64,000 nucleotides of DNA from Devosia sp. Leaf420 (GCF_001425445.1 NZ_LMQU01000012.1:392278-456277), one strand, 5' to 3'; counted from the first letter of the stretch, positions 1 through 8,680 are shown. Program-made: numbers and translations. Notes: generated from the sequence alone by a model not told the origin.

Positions 1-2297
1 CAGGCGTCTGCCTTGACGCGCATATCTTCGGTTAGAAGGCTGCGGAACTCGGCTTCCGGCATGGGTTTGCCGAAGTAATATCCCTGCGCCTCGGTGCAGC
101 CTGCGGCGGTGATGGTTTCGAGTTGGGCGAGCGTTTCGACGCCTTCGGCCGTGGTGCGCATACGAAGATTGCGCCCGAGGGTCGCGATCGACTGAACGAT
201 CGAGAGGCTGTCGGGGCGATTTTCGAGATCGCGTACGAAGCTCTGATCGATCTTGAGTTTGTCGAAGGGGAAGCGCTGCAGATAGCTTAGCGACGAATAG
301 CCCGTGCCGAAATCGTCGAGCGCTATGGTGAGGCCGAGGGCGCGAAGCTGGTGCAGCGCTTCAAGATTGACGGCGTTGTTTTGGAGCAGGACGGACTCGG
401 TGATTTCGAGTTCGAGCCGCCGCGCATCGAGTTCGCTGGTGGCAAGGACAGCTTTGACGATGTCGATGAGGCCAGGGCGCCGGAACTGGACCGGCGAGAG
501 ATTGACCGAAACGCGAACATGCTCAGGCCAGTTCAGCGCGTCCTGGCAGGCCTGATGGAGCGCCCATTCGCCAAGGACTTCGATGGCGCCGGTTTCCTCG
601 GCGAGCGGGATGAACTGAGCGGGCGAGATCATGCCATGGTCGGGATGGCGCCAGCGCATTAGGGCTTCGCCGGCAACGATGCGGCCGGTGTCGAGCCTGA
701 TCAGCGGCTGATAATAGAGCTGGAACTGGCCAAGCTTGATACTGCGCCGCAGATCGGTTTCGAGCTGGCGCCGGTATTGCATGTCCTCATCCATCTTGGA
801 CGAGAAGAAGCGATAAGTGCTCTTGCCTTCGCTCTTGGCACTATAGAGCGCGAGATCGGCATTCTTCATCAAATGGTCGGTCTCGACACCGTCCTTGGGC
901 GCTAACGCGATACCGACGCTGGTGCTGATGATGATCTCATTCTGATCGACGTGATATGGCTGGCCGATGCTCGCAATGATCGCATGCGCCAGCGTTTCGG
1001 TGCTCTCAGTCGTGCTGTTCTCGCAATAGTGCAGCACGGCGAACTCGTCGCCGCCGAGCCGGGCGACGATGTCGCGCTCTGAGGCCGCGTGGCGCAGGCG
1101 TTCAGCCACCTGGCGCAGCAGCACGTCGCCGACCGGGTGACCCAGGGTATCGTTGACTTCCTTGAAGCGGTCGAGATCGAGATAGAGCACAGCGAAGTGC
1201 TTCTGGTTCTTGGAGAGGGCGTGCACCGCCTGGGTGATGTTCTCCCAGAACAGCAGGCGGTTTGGCATGCCCGTCAGATTGTCATGGTGCGCCATATGGA
1301 AGATGCGGTTTTGTGCGCGATGGCGCTCAGTGACATCCTCAAAGGTGCAGACCCAACCGCCTTCGGAGGTCGGCTCACGGGAGACCACCAGCACCGTGCC
1401 ATTGGGCAGGTGGTGCGTGTGGTCGTTGAGAAGCGCAATGTCGCCGCGGGCAGCGGCGCCGGGCTCATGGACCGCGTCTGTCAGCAGATCGGAATCGATG
1501 AGGTTGCGGAGGGCCATTCCAGGCGCGGCTTCCGCCTCGGTCAGGCCGAATAGGCTGAGAAATTGCGGGTTGCAGACGATGACGCGCTCTTGCCCATCGA
1601 TGAGGCAGAGGCCGAGGGACATGGCATCGAGCGCAGCGTCGAAGCGCGCGTTTTGTAGCGCCAGACTGCTCTCGCTTTGCTCAAGTACTTTCTGAGCGCG
1701 GCCCAACAAGCCATTGTGGACCAGCAAAAGCGCAATCAGAGCGCAACCGCAAACGAACATGCCCAGAGCAACGTATGCAAGAGCCTGCTGCAGGGTGAAA
1801 AGCTCAGCGCGTGCCGCCTCGATGCGATCGATGTTCCAGACGTTGGCGTCGGTCGATAGACGAACCAGCTTGGGATAAACCGGCTCTAGGATGGTGGAGA
1901 TTTGCGCAGGCGCGTCAGGTGCCGAGATCGTCGTGATCAGCGGCCGCACCGTCTCGATGGCCGTGCTCAGATCGGCAAGGATTTTCGCGGCTCGATCGTC
2001 TGTGCGGATCAGTTCCTGAACGGCGACATCGCGCAAAGTCTTGATGCGGTTAACGACGATGTCGAAGCGGAGCTTCACCTCGGCTTCGGTGATTGCAGGG
2101 TCGCCCATGCCATAGGCGCTGACGCGTTGCTGGAGGCGTGCGAATTCGCTTGGCACCTGGGCAATGGTCCAGGTGACATTGTTCAGGCCAACGCTTTCGA
2201 GCGCAGCCTGCCGCTGGAAAAATAGCGCGGAAATGTAGATCGCCGAGGCAAAAAAGCCCAGGATCACAACGGTCAGCGCTATGCGAAGGAAGCGCAT
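1..2297 (-). CDS. Membrane GGDEF/EAL c-di-GMP protein (3' end outside window)
   Basis: A bifunctional c-di-GMP turnover protein read on the minus strand, with about 765 codons visible and only the last residues missing. From the start (M-R-F-L-R-I-A-L) there is a first membrane helix at about residues 5-27, a periplasmic region, a second helix near 176-195, a PAS-like segment, and a GGDEF domain with an intact GGDEF motif at about 415-419. The EAL domain follows, with an intact E-A-L near residue 544, DDFGTGYSS and EGVET. Both catalytic signatures are present, so cyclase and phosphodiesterase activity are each possible. It lies 50 bp downstream of a small periplasmic protein on the same strand and probably shares its transcript. 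The start is supported by the following membrane helix. Confidence 0.93.
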   Translation of the reverse strand, partial: MRFLRIALTVVILGFFASAIYISALFFQRQAALESVGLNNVTWTIAQVPSEFARLQQRVSAYGMGDPAITEAEVKLRFDIVVNRIKTLRDVAVQELIRTDDRAAKILADLSTAIETVRPLITTISAPDAPAQISTILEPVYPKLVRLSTDANVWNIDRIEAARAELFTLQQALAYVALGMFVCGCALIALLLVHNGLLGRAQKVLEQSESSLALQNARFDAALDAMSLGLCLIDGQERVIVCNPQFLSLFGLTEAEAAPGMALRNLIDSDLLTDAVHEPGAAARGDIALLNDHTHHLPNGTVLVVSREPTSEGGWVCTFEDVTERHRAQNRIFHMAHHDNLTGMPNRLLFWENITQAVHALSKNQKHFAVLYLDLDRFKEVNDTLGHPVGDVLLRQVAERLRHAASERDIVARLGGDEFAVLHYCENSTTESTETLAHAIIASIGQPYHVDQNEIIISTSVGIALAPKDGVETDHLMKNADLALYSAKSEGKSTYRFFSSKMDEDMQYRRQLETDLRRSIKLGQFQLYYQPLIRLDTGRIVAGEALMRWRHPDHGMISPAQFIPLAEETGAIEVLGEWALHQACQDALNWPEHVRVSVNLSPVQFRRPGLIDIVKAVLATSELDARRLELEITESVLLQNNAVNLEALHQLRALGLTIALDDFGTGYSSLSYLQRFPFDKLKIDQSFVRDLENRPDSLSIVQSIATLGRNLRMRTTAEGVETLAQLETITAAGCTEAQGYYFGKPMPEAEFRSLLTEDMRVKADA

Positions 2298-2347
2298 GGT
2301 GAGCGACTTTATCCCATGGTGTAATGTCGCGTCAGACGGCGTTCTGC

Positions 2348-2824
2348 CTATTCGACGTCGATCTCCTTAACCTGCCAAACTGCGCGCCCGTAATAGGGTT
2401 GTCCCTGCAATTTGGCATCCGAATCAAATGGATAGATGACGAAGAATGGGCCCTGATCGTCGACAGGCATATAGTCGCCATTGCGTTTAACAGCGAGAAT
2501 CGTGCCGAAATCTGTGAAATCCGAGGTCGGGATATCGACGCTGTAATCATTGAGCGCAACGACCGTCGCGGTGGTGCCTTCCGCCTTGGCGGCTTCAAGG
2601 ATTTTCGCGATCGGTACGCCTTCAAAATCGACCACGCCCTCATTCCAGGGGGTCTTCGTTTTGACGGATACGAGGCCCATGGCCTCAAGCTCGTTGCGGT
2701 CGTAAGTGACTGTGCCTGCTGGGCTAACCACGGTGAGGGTGGGCAGGTCCTGGGCCATGGAGGGCGTGGCTGCGGCCGCGAAAGCGGCAAGTCCGAATGC
2801 TGCAAGAAGACGAAATAGAGTCAT
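2348..2824 (-). CDS. Periplasmic molybdopterin-oxidoreductase-fold protein
   Basis: A 158-aa protein with a clear Sec signal peptide (about residues 1-24, ending A-M-A-Q). The mature part resembles small stand-alone members of the oxidoreductase molybdopterin-binding (SUOX/YedY-like) fold, with a V-x-F-x-G-V-P segment near the middle and a Y-P-F-D segment near the C-terminus. The family's cofactor-binding cysteine is not evident, so a ligand-sensing role is as likely as catalysis. It sits immediately upstream of the GGDEF/EAL gene, which has a periplasmic region, so a sensor-partner relation is a reasonable inference. Family assignment is from general resemblance. Confidence 0.7.
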   Translation of the reverse strand: MTLFRLLAAFGLAAFAAAATPSMAQDLPTLTVVSPAGTVTYDRNELEAMGLVSVKTKTPWNEGVVDFEGVPIAKILEAAKAEGTTATVVALNDYSVDIPTSDFTDFGTILAVKRNGDYMPVDDQGPFFVIYPFDSDAKLQGQPYYGRAVWQVKEIDVE

Positions 2825-2962
2825 GGAAGAGTTCCTCTGTCATCCCCAGATTGCAATGGGAGTTCTTAAGACCCGTTAAGGTCCACAACTTCATCACTAC
2901 AGGCTTAACGGGCGGTGATCCGTGTCTATCGTATTTATGCGCAACTTCCACCAGGGAGCGGT

Positions 2963-3844
2963 CTAAAGACTTGCCTGGCGGCCGGCCGCCCTGAATTCCA
3001 GCGGTGCAAGACCGCGGCGGCGTCGCAGTACTTTAGCGAGATAATTGCCGTCCGAAAAGCCAGTTGCAACAGCAATTTCGGCGACTGACATTTCGGTCGC
3101 GAGGAGGAGGCGCTCGACGCGTTCGAGGCGTTTTTCGAGGACGTAATCGGAGGGTGCGAGGCCCACTTCGGCACTGAACATGCGGACGAAATGGGCGCGG
3201 CTGAGCTCGGCTATTGCCGCGAGGCGCTCGATGGGGAGAGGGGCCGCAATGTGGGTTTCGATGTGAGAGAGAACGCGCGAAACGCTTGAGGGTAAAGACT
3301 TTTCCGCCGGCGGCCTACTACCGAAAACGGTGTCATGGAGACTGGTCATGGCGGCATAGGCGGCGTTTGACGCGAGGCCGGGTGACGGGTCGGTCATTTC
3401 GAGGACGTCGAGACAGGCGGCAGCTAGCCGGTCGACTTGCGCTGTTGCGGGTTCGAGGACTGGGCCGGCACTCTCGATGATCTCGCGGGCGAGGCGTAGG
3501 GCTTCGCGGCCATTGAGCAGTAGCCAGAAATATTCCCACTCACCGCCGCGCTCGAGCCAATAACGGTGCGCGTGGGGGATGGTGATTATCATGATTTTTC
3601 CGGGGGTTAGCCGGTGGCGTGTGCCCGCATAGTCAAGGCGGCCTTCGCCCAGGGTCGTGTGCTGCAGGACGAGGAAAGGGGCGGTGCCGCGCTTGGTGCC
3701 ATCCCAGGAATAGACCTCGTTACGTCGCTGCTCGTAACCAGCGCTGACACTCATGCAATGCAGCGGCGCGGCACTGCGTGGCAGATTGAGCGAGCGAATA
3801 TCGTGGCCGTGGTCGAGAAGCTGGGAGAGCACAAAATTACCCAT
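2963..3844 (-). CDS. AraC-family transcriptional regulator
   Basis: A 293-aa regulator with an N-terminal cupin-type ligand-binding half and a C-terminal pair of helix-turn-helix motifs (segments I-E-R-L-A-A-I-A-E-L-S-R-A-H-F and V-A-E-I-A-V-A-T-G-F-S-D). The second HTH follows the AraC consensus. I place the start at M-G-N-F (3844) rather than the in-frame ATG at 3901, because the longer version would run through an inverted repeat at 3894-3910 that looks like an operator. It is divergent from the GH4 glycosidase at 3935, so it probably regulates sugar use through that gene. Confidence 0.85.
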   Translation of the reverse strand: MGNFVLSQLLDHGHDIRSLNLPRSAAPLHCMSVSAGYEQRRNEVYSWDGTKRGTAPFLVLQHTTLGEGRLDYAGTRHRLTPGKIMIITIPHAHRYWLERGGEWEYFWLLLNGREALRLAREIIESAGPVLEPATAQVDRLAAACLDVLEMTDPSPGLASNAAYAAMTSLHDTVFGSRPPAEKSLPSSVSRVLSHIETHIAAPLPIERLAAIAELSRAHFVRMFSAEVGLAPSDYVLEKRLERVERLLLATEMSVAEIAVATGFSDGNYLAKVLRRRRGLAPLEFRAAGRQASL

Positions 3845-3893
3845 GATGGCACAAGCTTTCTCTACACCAATGGGTGCGCAGCAGCTAGCTATT

Positions 3894-3910
3894 GGTAACA
3901 TTACGTTACC
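3894..3910. promoter_or_regulatory. Inverted repeat in the AraC/GH4 divergent promoter
   Basis: GGTAAC, five bases, then GTTACC: a perfect 6-bp dyad midway between the divergent AraC gene and the GH4 gene start at 3935. It is a plausible regulator-binding site. Binding by the adjacent AraC protein is inference. Confidence 0.4.
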
Positions 3911-3934
3911 GTTGAGCGGTGCACGGGAGGAAAT

Positions 3935-5389
3935 ATGTCATTCAAGGTTGCTGTGATCGGCGCTGGGTCGGTCGGCTTTACCAAAACGCTGATTTCGGAC
4001 TTGCTGAAGGTGCCGGAATTTGTCGGTTGCGAATTTGCGCTGACCGACCTCAATCCGCACAACCTCGATATGGTCAAGCAGATCATCGAGACGATCGTGT
4101 CGGTGAACAAACTGCCGGCCAAGGTGACGGCGACCACCGATCGTCGCGAAGCGCTGGCTGGCGCGCGCTATATCATGAGTTGCGTGCGCGTCGGCGGACT
4201 TGAGGCTTTTGCGACCGACATTTCCATTCCGCTGAAATATGGCGTCGACCAGTGCGTGGGCGATACCATTTGTGCCGGTGGCATTCTCTATGGCCAGCGC
4301 AACATTCCTGTGATCCTCGACTTCTGCAAGGATATCCGCGAAGTCGCCGAGCCGGGCGCACTGTTCCTTAACTATGCCAACCCCATGGCGATGAACACCT
4401 GGGCGGCTGACCTTTATGGCGGCGTCAATGTGGTGGGTCTCTGCCATGGCGTGCAGCATGGCGCACACCAGATTGCCGAAGTGCTGGGGGTGAGGGATGA
4501 CGAGCTCGACTATGTCTGCTCCGGCATCAATCACCAGACCTGGTATATCGACATTCGCGCAAAGGGCCGGAAGATCGAAAAGGAAGAGCTGATCGCGGGC
4601 TTTGAGAAGCACCCGATCTATTCCAAGACCGAAAAGGTGCGCATCGACGTGCTGAAGCGGTTTGGCGTCTATTCGACCGAGTCGAACGGGCACCTTTCCG
4701 AATACCTGCCCTGGTACCGGAAGCGTCCGGACGAGATCAATCGCTGGATCGACATGAGCGACTGGATTCATGGCGAGACGGGCGGTTATCTGCGCTATTC
4801 GACCGAGCGCCGGAACTGGTTCGAGACCGATTTTCCGATGTTCAAGGAGCAGGCGAACAAGCCGCTTTCCGAACACAAGCGGACCAGCGAACACGCAAGC
4901 TACATCATCGAAGCGCTGGAAACCGGGCGGCCCTATCGCGGGCATTTCAACCGCCGCAACAATGGCATCATCACCAACCTGCCCGATGATGCGATCATCG
5001 AAAGCCCGGGCTATGTCGACCGCTTCGGGATCAACATGATCGAGGGCATTACCCTGCCGACGGCTTGCGCCGCTACGTGCTCGGTTTCGGTTTCGGTGCA
5101 GCGTCTTTCGGTCGAGGCTGCGATGACGGGCAATCTCGATACGCTCAAGCTTGCCGTATTGCACGACCCACTGGTCGGGGCGATCTGCACGCCGGACGAA
5201 GTTTGGGCCATGGTCGACGAGATGGTGGTCGCTCAAGCCAAGTGGCTGCCGCAATATGCCGACGCCGTGCCGGCGGCCCAGGAGCGCGTGGCCAAGTCGA
5301 CGGTCAAGACGCGCGACTGGGAAGGTGCTGCACGCAAGAAGGTTCGCTCGGTGGAAGAACTCCGCGAAATGAGCGGCGCACACCACTAG
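3935..5389 (+). CDS. GH4 alpha-galactosidase/alpha-glucosidase
   Basis: A 484-aa family 4 glycoside hydrolase, which uses NAD+ and a divalent metal (usually Mn2+) to cleave glycosides by an oxidation-elimination route. Visible are the Rossmann segment V-I-G-A-G-S-V-G-F (residues 7-15), N-A-N-P-M around 147-151, the metal ligand Cys170 in C-H-G-V-Q, and a conserved H200 in I-N-H. The GHG-type glycine replaces the more usual serine of C-H-S-V-Q. Length is typical. The start has GGAGG upstream (3926-3932). It is cytoplasmic, so its substrate must be imported; the ABC system at 12959-19008 is a candidate supplier. It is a distinct paralogue of the GH4 at 19024. Confidence 0.9.
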   Translation: MSFKVAVIGAGSVGFTKTLISDLLKVPEFVGCEFALTDLNPHNLDMVKQIIETIVSVNKLPAKVTATTDRREALAGARYIMSCVRVGGLEAFATDISIPLKYGVDQCVGDTICAGGILYGQRNIPVILDFCKDIREVAEPGALFLNYANPMAMNTWAADLYGGVNVVGLCHGVQHGAHQIAEVLGVRDDELDYVCSGINHQTWYIDIRAKGRKIEKEELIAGFEKHPIYSKTEKVRIDVLKRFGVYSTESNGHLSEYLPWYRKRPDEINRWIDMSDWIHGETGGYLRYSTERRNWFETDFPMFKEQANKPLSEHKRTSEHASYIIEALETGRPYRGHFNRRNNGIITNLPDDAIIESPGYVDRFGINMIEGITLPTACAATCSVSVSVQRLSVEAAMTGNLDTLKLAVLHDPLVGAICTPDEVWAMVDEMVVAQAKWLPQYADAVPAAQERVAKSTVKTRDWEGAARKKVRSVEELREMSGAHH

Positions 5390-5426
5390 GCTTTTCAAGT
5401 TTGACGCGACCTCCCAAGCGTCATTT

Positions 5427-5454
5427 TGGCCCCGGCGAAAGCTGGGGCCATTTT
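5427..5454 (+). terminator. Terminator after the GH4 gene
   Basis: A ten-pair stem (one G-U) with left arm TGGCCCCGGC and right arm GCTGGGGCCA, closed by a GAAA tetraloop and followed by TTTTC. It starts 38 bp after the GH4 stop codon. Confidence 0.8.
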
Positions 5455-5538
5455 CATTGAGGGTGTGTACGTATTTTTCAGCGTTTGCTCAAGGCCCTGA
5501 CGGGTGTATGGTATCGAAAGGTACTACCGGAGGTCGCC

Positions 5539-5811
5539 ATGGCGGTTTCAGTCAAGCTCGACGACGACATGCGTGAACGCGTGCAAACTGTGGCCGACAG
5601 CAAGCAGCGTTCGGCACACTGGGTAATGCGCGAAGCTATTCGGACCTACGTGGAAAAAGAAGAAGCTCAGCAGAATCTTGATCAGGCTTCCCAAGAGGCC
5701 ATGGAGCATTATCGCAAGACGGGCCTACACGTCACTCATGCGGAAGTCACTAAGTGGCTGGAAAGCTGGGGTACTGACGACGAACTGGATCCGCCTCAGT
5801 GCCACAGGTGA
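5539..5811 (+). CDS. Ribbon-helix-helix (CopG-type) antitoxin
   Basis: A 90-aa protein starting M-A-V-S-V-K-L-D-D-D-M. This is a typical RHH beta strand followed by helices (R-V-Q-T-V-A-D, then S-A-H-W-V-M-R-E-A-I). The C-terminal half is charged and would bind the toxin. The ATG at 5539 has GGAGG about six bases upstream and removes a non-conserved extension from an upstream start at 5485. Its stop codon overlaps the next gene by 13 bp, the usual arrangement of a type II toxin-antitoxin operon, in which the antitoxin also represses its own promoter. Confidence 0.85.
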   Translation: MAVSVKLDDDMRERVQTVADSKQRSAHWVMREAIRTYVEKEEAQQNLDQASQEAMEHYRKTGLHVTHAEVTKWLESWGTDDELDPPQCHR

Positions 5812-6092
5812 TCTATTCAGACCGGGCGCTCAACGATCTTCGCCGGTTGCGCGTATTCCTGATGGACAAGAACGCGCCAGCAGCGTCAAGGGCGAGCAAA
5901 ACGATACTCTTCCATCTCGATGTACTGCAGGTAGCGCCAGATATTGGACGTCTTGTTGGGGACGGGCCTAGTCGGGAACTAGTCATTCCCTTTGCCAATG
6001 CTGGCTATGTAGCACGTTACGAGCATGATGTCGTCGAGGACATTGTTGTGGTGCAAACCATCAGGCATCAGTTGGAAGAATCCGCGAGATAA
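5799..6092 (+). CDS. RelE/ParE-family toxin
   Basis: A 97-aa GTG-initiated protein with the ParE/RelE pattern: I-Y-S-D-R-A-L-N-D-L-R-R-L near the N-terminus, P-D-I-G-R-L in the middle, a strongly charged strand R-E-L-V-I-P-F, and Y-V-A-R-Y-E followed by the terminal strand V-V-V-Q-T-I-R-H-Q. It overlaps the antitoxin gene by 13 bp. ParE members act on gyrase and RelE members cut mRNA; sequence alone does not decide which this is. The reading frame is intact. Confidence 0.85.
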   Translation: MPQVIYSDRALNDLRRLRVFLMDKNAPAASRASKTILFHLDVLQVAPDIGRLVGDGPSRELVIPFANAGYVARYEHDVVEDIVVVQTIRHQLEESAR

Positions 6093-6201
6093 TTCTCTGC
6101 CTGCGCCGACGTCGACTTTTCCCGCACTTGGTCCGGATTTCAAAGATCAACTTGCCGCCGCCTCCTCGGGCAAATAGCTTCTCCCTGGGGAGAACTAACA
6201 C

Positions 6202-7743
6202 ATGGCAAAGCCAGCGCATTTTGTGGTTGTGGGCGGGGGGACGGCCGGGTGGATCGCGGCGTTCATCATTCAGGATGAGGCGCGGCGGCGCGGGTTGGAT
6301 TTCAGGATTTCTGTGGTCGAGAGTTCGCGTATCCCGACGGTTGGGGTAGGGGAGGCGACGACGGCGGCGTTTCGTGTTCTCCTCAAGCACTTTGGGATCG
6401 ATGAGTTTGAATTCTTCCGCAAGACCGATGCGAGCTTCAAGCTTGGGATTAAGCATGAGGACTGGCGACGGAAGGGCTACACCTATTACGGGCCGATCGA
6501 TGATCCGCATCAGGTGGTGCAGGCGCCGCCGGGGTCGCCTTCGGATTATCTGAATGTCTATGCGGTGGCGGCGGGCAGGGCGGTGCAGGAGATGCATATG
6601 TTCCAGCCACTGCTGGAGCAGAAGAAGGCGCCATATGCGTTGAAGGCGGACGGGTCGCTGATCCCGCTGGGGCCATTTCACCACGCCTATCATTTCGATC
6701 AGGCGCTGGTGGGGAAGTTTTTCGCCAGCAAATCCAAAGGTGTCGAGAAGGTCGATGCGCTGGTGGCCGGGGTCGAGCGAGATGGCGAGAGCGGGGATAT
6801 TTCCGCGCTGGTGCTGGACGACAATTCGCGGCTTGAGGGCGACTTCTTTATCGACGCGACGGGTTTCCGAAAGCAGATCATCGTCAAGGCGCTCGATGCC
6901 CCTTGGAAGAGCTATGCGCATGAACTGCCGGTCAATCGGGCGCTGCCGTTCTGGATCGATGTGAACGAGGGGGAGGAGCTTCCCAATTACACGCGCGCCT
7001 GGGCACAGAGTTCGGGCTGGATGTGGCAGATCCCGACGCGTACACGCTTTGGCTGCGGCTATGTTTATTCCGATGAGTTTTCGACGCCGGAACAGGCCAA
7101 GGAAGAGGTCGAGCGGGTGCTGGGCCACGAGATCGAGGTGCGGAGCGATATTCGGTTCCAGATCGGGCGGCTGGAAAAGGCGTGGATCGGGAACTGCGTT
7201 GCCGTTGGACTGAGCTCGAGTTTTTTGGAGCCGCTGGAATCGACGTCGATTCATGGGACCATCGTGCAGATGATGCTGTTTGCGCAGCGTTATATGGATG
7301 AGCCTGGAAAGATCTCGCAGAAGGCACGTGACGATTATAACGCGCGAGTTGGACGGCAGGTCGATGATTTCCGGACGTTCGTCAATACGCACTACATGAC
7401 CGAGCGAGACGATACGCCGTTTTGGCGCGAGGTGCGGGCCAATCGCATCCACCTCGAGACTAAGGAGCGGCTGGCGCGCTGGCAAAAGCAGATGCCGCGG
7501 CATGGGGATTTTCCGAACTATCTTGGTGGCCTGCCGCATATCGAGACGCAGCTGCATTATCCGGTGCTGAATGGGCTGGGGCTCCTGGACCAGAACTTGG
7601 CGCGCAGGGAGATGGAGGCTGATCCAAAGCTCAGGCGCTTTGCGCAGCAGACATTTGATGGCCTTGTGAGGGAATATCGGGCGGCCGCGAACCAGGCGCT
7701 GGGACATCGGGAATTTTTGGATATCGTGCAGGGCATGGCGTGA
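6202..7743 (+). CDS. Tryptophan halogenase family flavin-dependent halogenase
   Basis: A 513-aa FAD-dependent halogenase of the PrnA/RebH family. Visible are the dinucleotide-binding G-G-G-T-A-G-W (residues 11-17), the V-G-V-G-E-A-T segment (about 47-53), the candidate catalytic lysine at residue 80 in A-S-F-K, the W-x-W-x-I-P signature (W-M-W-Q-I-P), and P-L-E-S-T carrying the expected catalytic-site glutamate. These residues distinguish halogenases from monooxygenases. Reduced FAD would come from a separate reductase, which is not in the window. The stop overlaps the GTG start of the LysE-type gene by four bases, so the two are translationally coupled. The substrate is unknown; no biosynthetic genes flank it. 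Confidence 0.9.
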   Translation: MAKPAHFVVVGGGTAGWIAAFIIQDEARRRGLDFRISVVESSRIPTVGVGEATTAAFRVLLKHFGIDEFEFFRKTDASFKLGIKHEDWRRKGYTYYGPIDDPHQVVQAPPGSPSDYLNVYAVAAGRAVQEMHMFQPLLEQKKAPYALKADGSLIPLGPFHHAYHFDQALVGKFFASKSKGVEKVDALVAGVERDGESGDISALVLDDNSRLEGDFFIDATGFRKQIIVKALDAPWKSYAHELPVNRALPFWIDVNEGEELPNYTRAWAQSSGWMWQIPTRTRFGCGYVYSDEFSTPEQAKEEVERVLGHEIEVRSDIRFQIGRLEKAWIGNCVAVGLSSSFLEPLESTSIHGTIVQMMLFAQRYMDEPGKISQKARDDYNARVGRQVDDFRTFVNTHYMTERDDTPFWREVRANRIHLETKERLARWQKQMPRHGDFPNYLGGLPHIETQLHYPVLNGLGLLDQNLARREMEADPKLRRFAQQTFDGLVREYRAAANQALGHREFLDIVQGMA

Positions 7744-8352
7744 GCGATTGGATGGGGTTTGTCCCGGCCGTGCTGGGATTGCTGGCCGTGCCGGGGCCAA
7801 CCAATACGCTGATGGCGGCAAGCGGGGCGCAACGGGGGGTGCGGCAGTCGCTGCATTTGCTGGTTGGGGAGCTCGGCGGTTACGCGATTGCGATCACGGT
7901 TTGGATCGAGATTGTGGGCGCGGTCGCAGCGCGAGAGCCGATGCTGGCGGTGGTCGCAAAGCTGGTGGCCGTGGCGTTTCTCTATTGGTCGGCGTGGAAG
8001 CTCTGGCGGAATGCGGGGCAGGCGGATTTGGGGCAGCGTGGGATTACGCTGGGGCGCGTTTTTGTGACGACGTTGCTTAACCCCAAGGGGCTAGTGTTTG
8101 CTTAACCCCAAGGGGCTAGTGTTTGCTTTTGCGATTTTTCCGAGTGTTGGGTTTGTCGAGCGGCTGCCTTATGGCGTCGTGTTTGCGGCGGTCGTCATTG
8201 GTACGGCGATTGGGTGGATGTCGCTGGGGAAATTGGCGCAACGCGGCGCGGCGGGATCGCTGACCTCGGCGCGGGTGGAGCAGATTACTGCGGTTGCGCT
8301 GGCGGTGTTCGGGACGGTGTTGGCGGTGCAGACGCTTCAGTCTCTAGGCTGA
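7740..8352 (+). pseudogene. LysE/RhtB-type exporter, frameshifted by a 25-bp duplication
   Basis: An amino-acid exporter of the LysE/RhtB superfamily split into two frames. The first part (GTG at 7740) reads through the family N-terminus (V-P-G-P-T-N-T), helices and the L-N-P-K motif, then stops at 8103-8105. The second part resumes at L-N-P-K-G-L-V-F-A in another frame and continues to 8352 with the remaining helices. The break is a perfect 25-bp direct duplication (8076-8100 and 8101-8125); removing one copy restores about 196 codons. The upstream end is coupled to the halogenase by a 4-bp overlap. It could be a decaying gene, a reversible slippage switch or an assembly error. Confidence 0.88.
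8076..8125. repeat. Perfect 25-bp tandem duplication
   Basis: The 25 bases at 8076-8100 are repeated exactly at 8101-8125 inside the LysE-type gene. Because 25 is not a multiple of three, the insertion shifts the frame after the L-N-P-K-G-L-V-F-A codons, which are therefore encoded twice. Confidence 0.97.
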
Positions 8353-8680
8353 GCAGAGAACGTAGGTATCGCGCCAGCCACTAGCATCCCCCTCATCCGG
8401 CCCTTTGGGCCACCTTCTCCCCGCGGGGGAGAAGAATGGATCCGTGCTTGCGTGGGCAGGGTGCCCCTTATTCCTCGCCCCATCGGGGAGAGGGTGGATC
8501 GCCCGCAGTGCGAGACGGGTGAAGGGGACTCTCAGGCGTCGTGCCTTTCGAGCGTAGTTCTCATAGCCTCCTCGCCTTAAACCGCTCCACCGGAGCGCTT
8601 TACCCTTCGGGACGCCTCGAAGCATTGACATCCAACCCAAACCGACCCAATTGGAACCCAACAATTTCCCGGAGTTTCCC
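8353..8680. repeat. Intergenic palindromic repeats upstream of ychF
   Basis: This gap holds no gene. At about 8388-8436 is a palindromic element with CTTCTCCCC / GGGGGAGAAG arms, followed near 8465-8500 by a related half element with a CCCCATCGGGG core. The same family recurs at about 20608-20780. At 8545-8616 is the first copy of the 72-bp hairpin repeat described under 9780-9851. GGAG before 8681 serves ychF. Confidence 0.75.
8545..8616 (+). repeat. 72-bp hairpin repeat, copy 1
   Basis: A member of a four-copy family in this window (others 9780-9851 inverted, 11810-11883, 23215-23288). It starts CTTTCGAGCGTAG, contains a hairpin with arms AAACCGCTCC and GGAGCGCTTT (one mismatch), and ends GGGACGCC. 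It lies 64 bp before ychF. Confidence 0.85.

Noticed and set aside
3938..5398. A 486-codon minus-strand frame opposite the first GH4
   Set aside because: Antisense shadow of a gene whose catalytic residues are all identified.
6061..7821. A 586-codon minus-strand open frame opposite the halogenase
   Set aside because: Arginine- and proline-rich antisense shadow; the plus-strand halogenase has all its family motifs.
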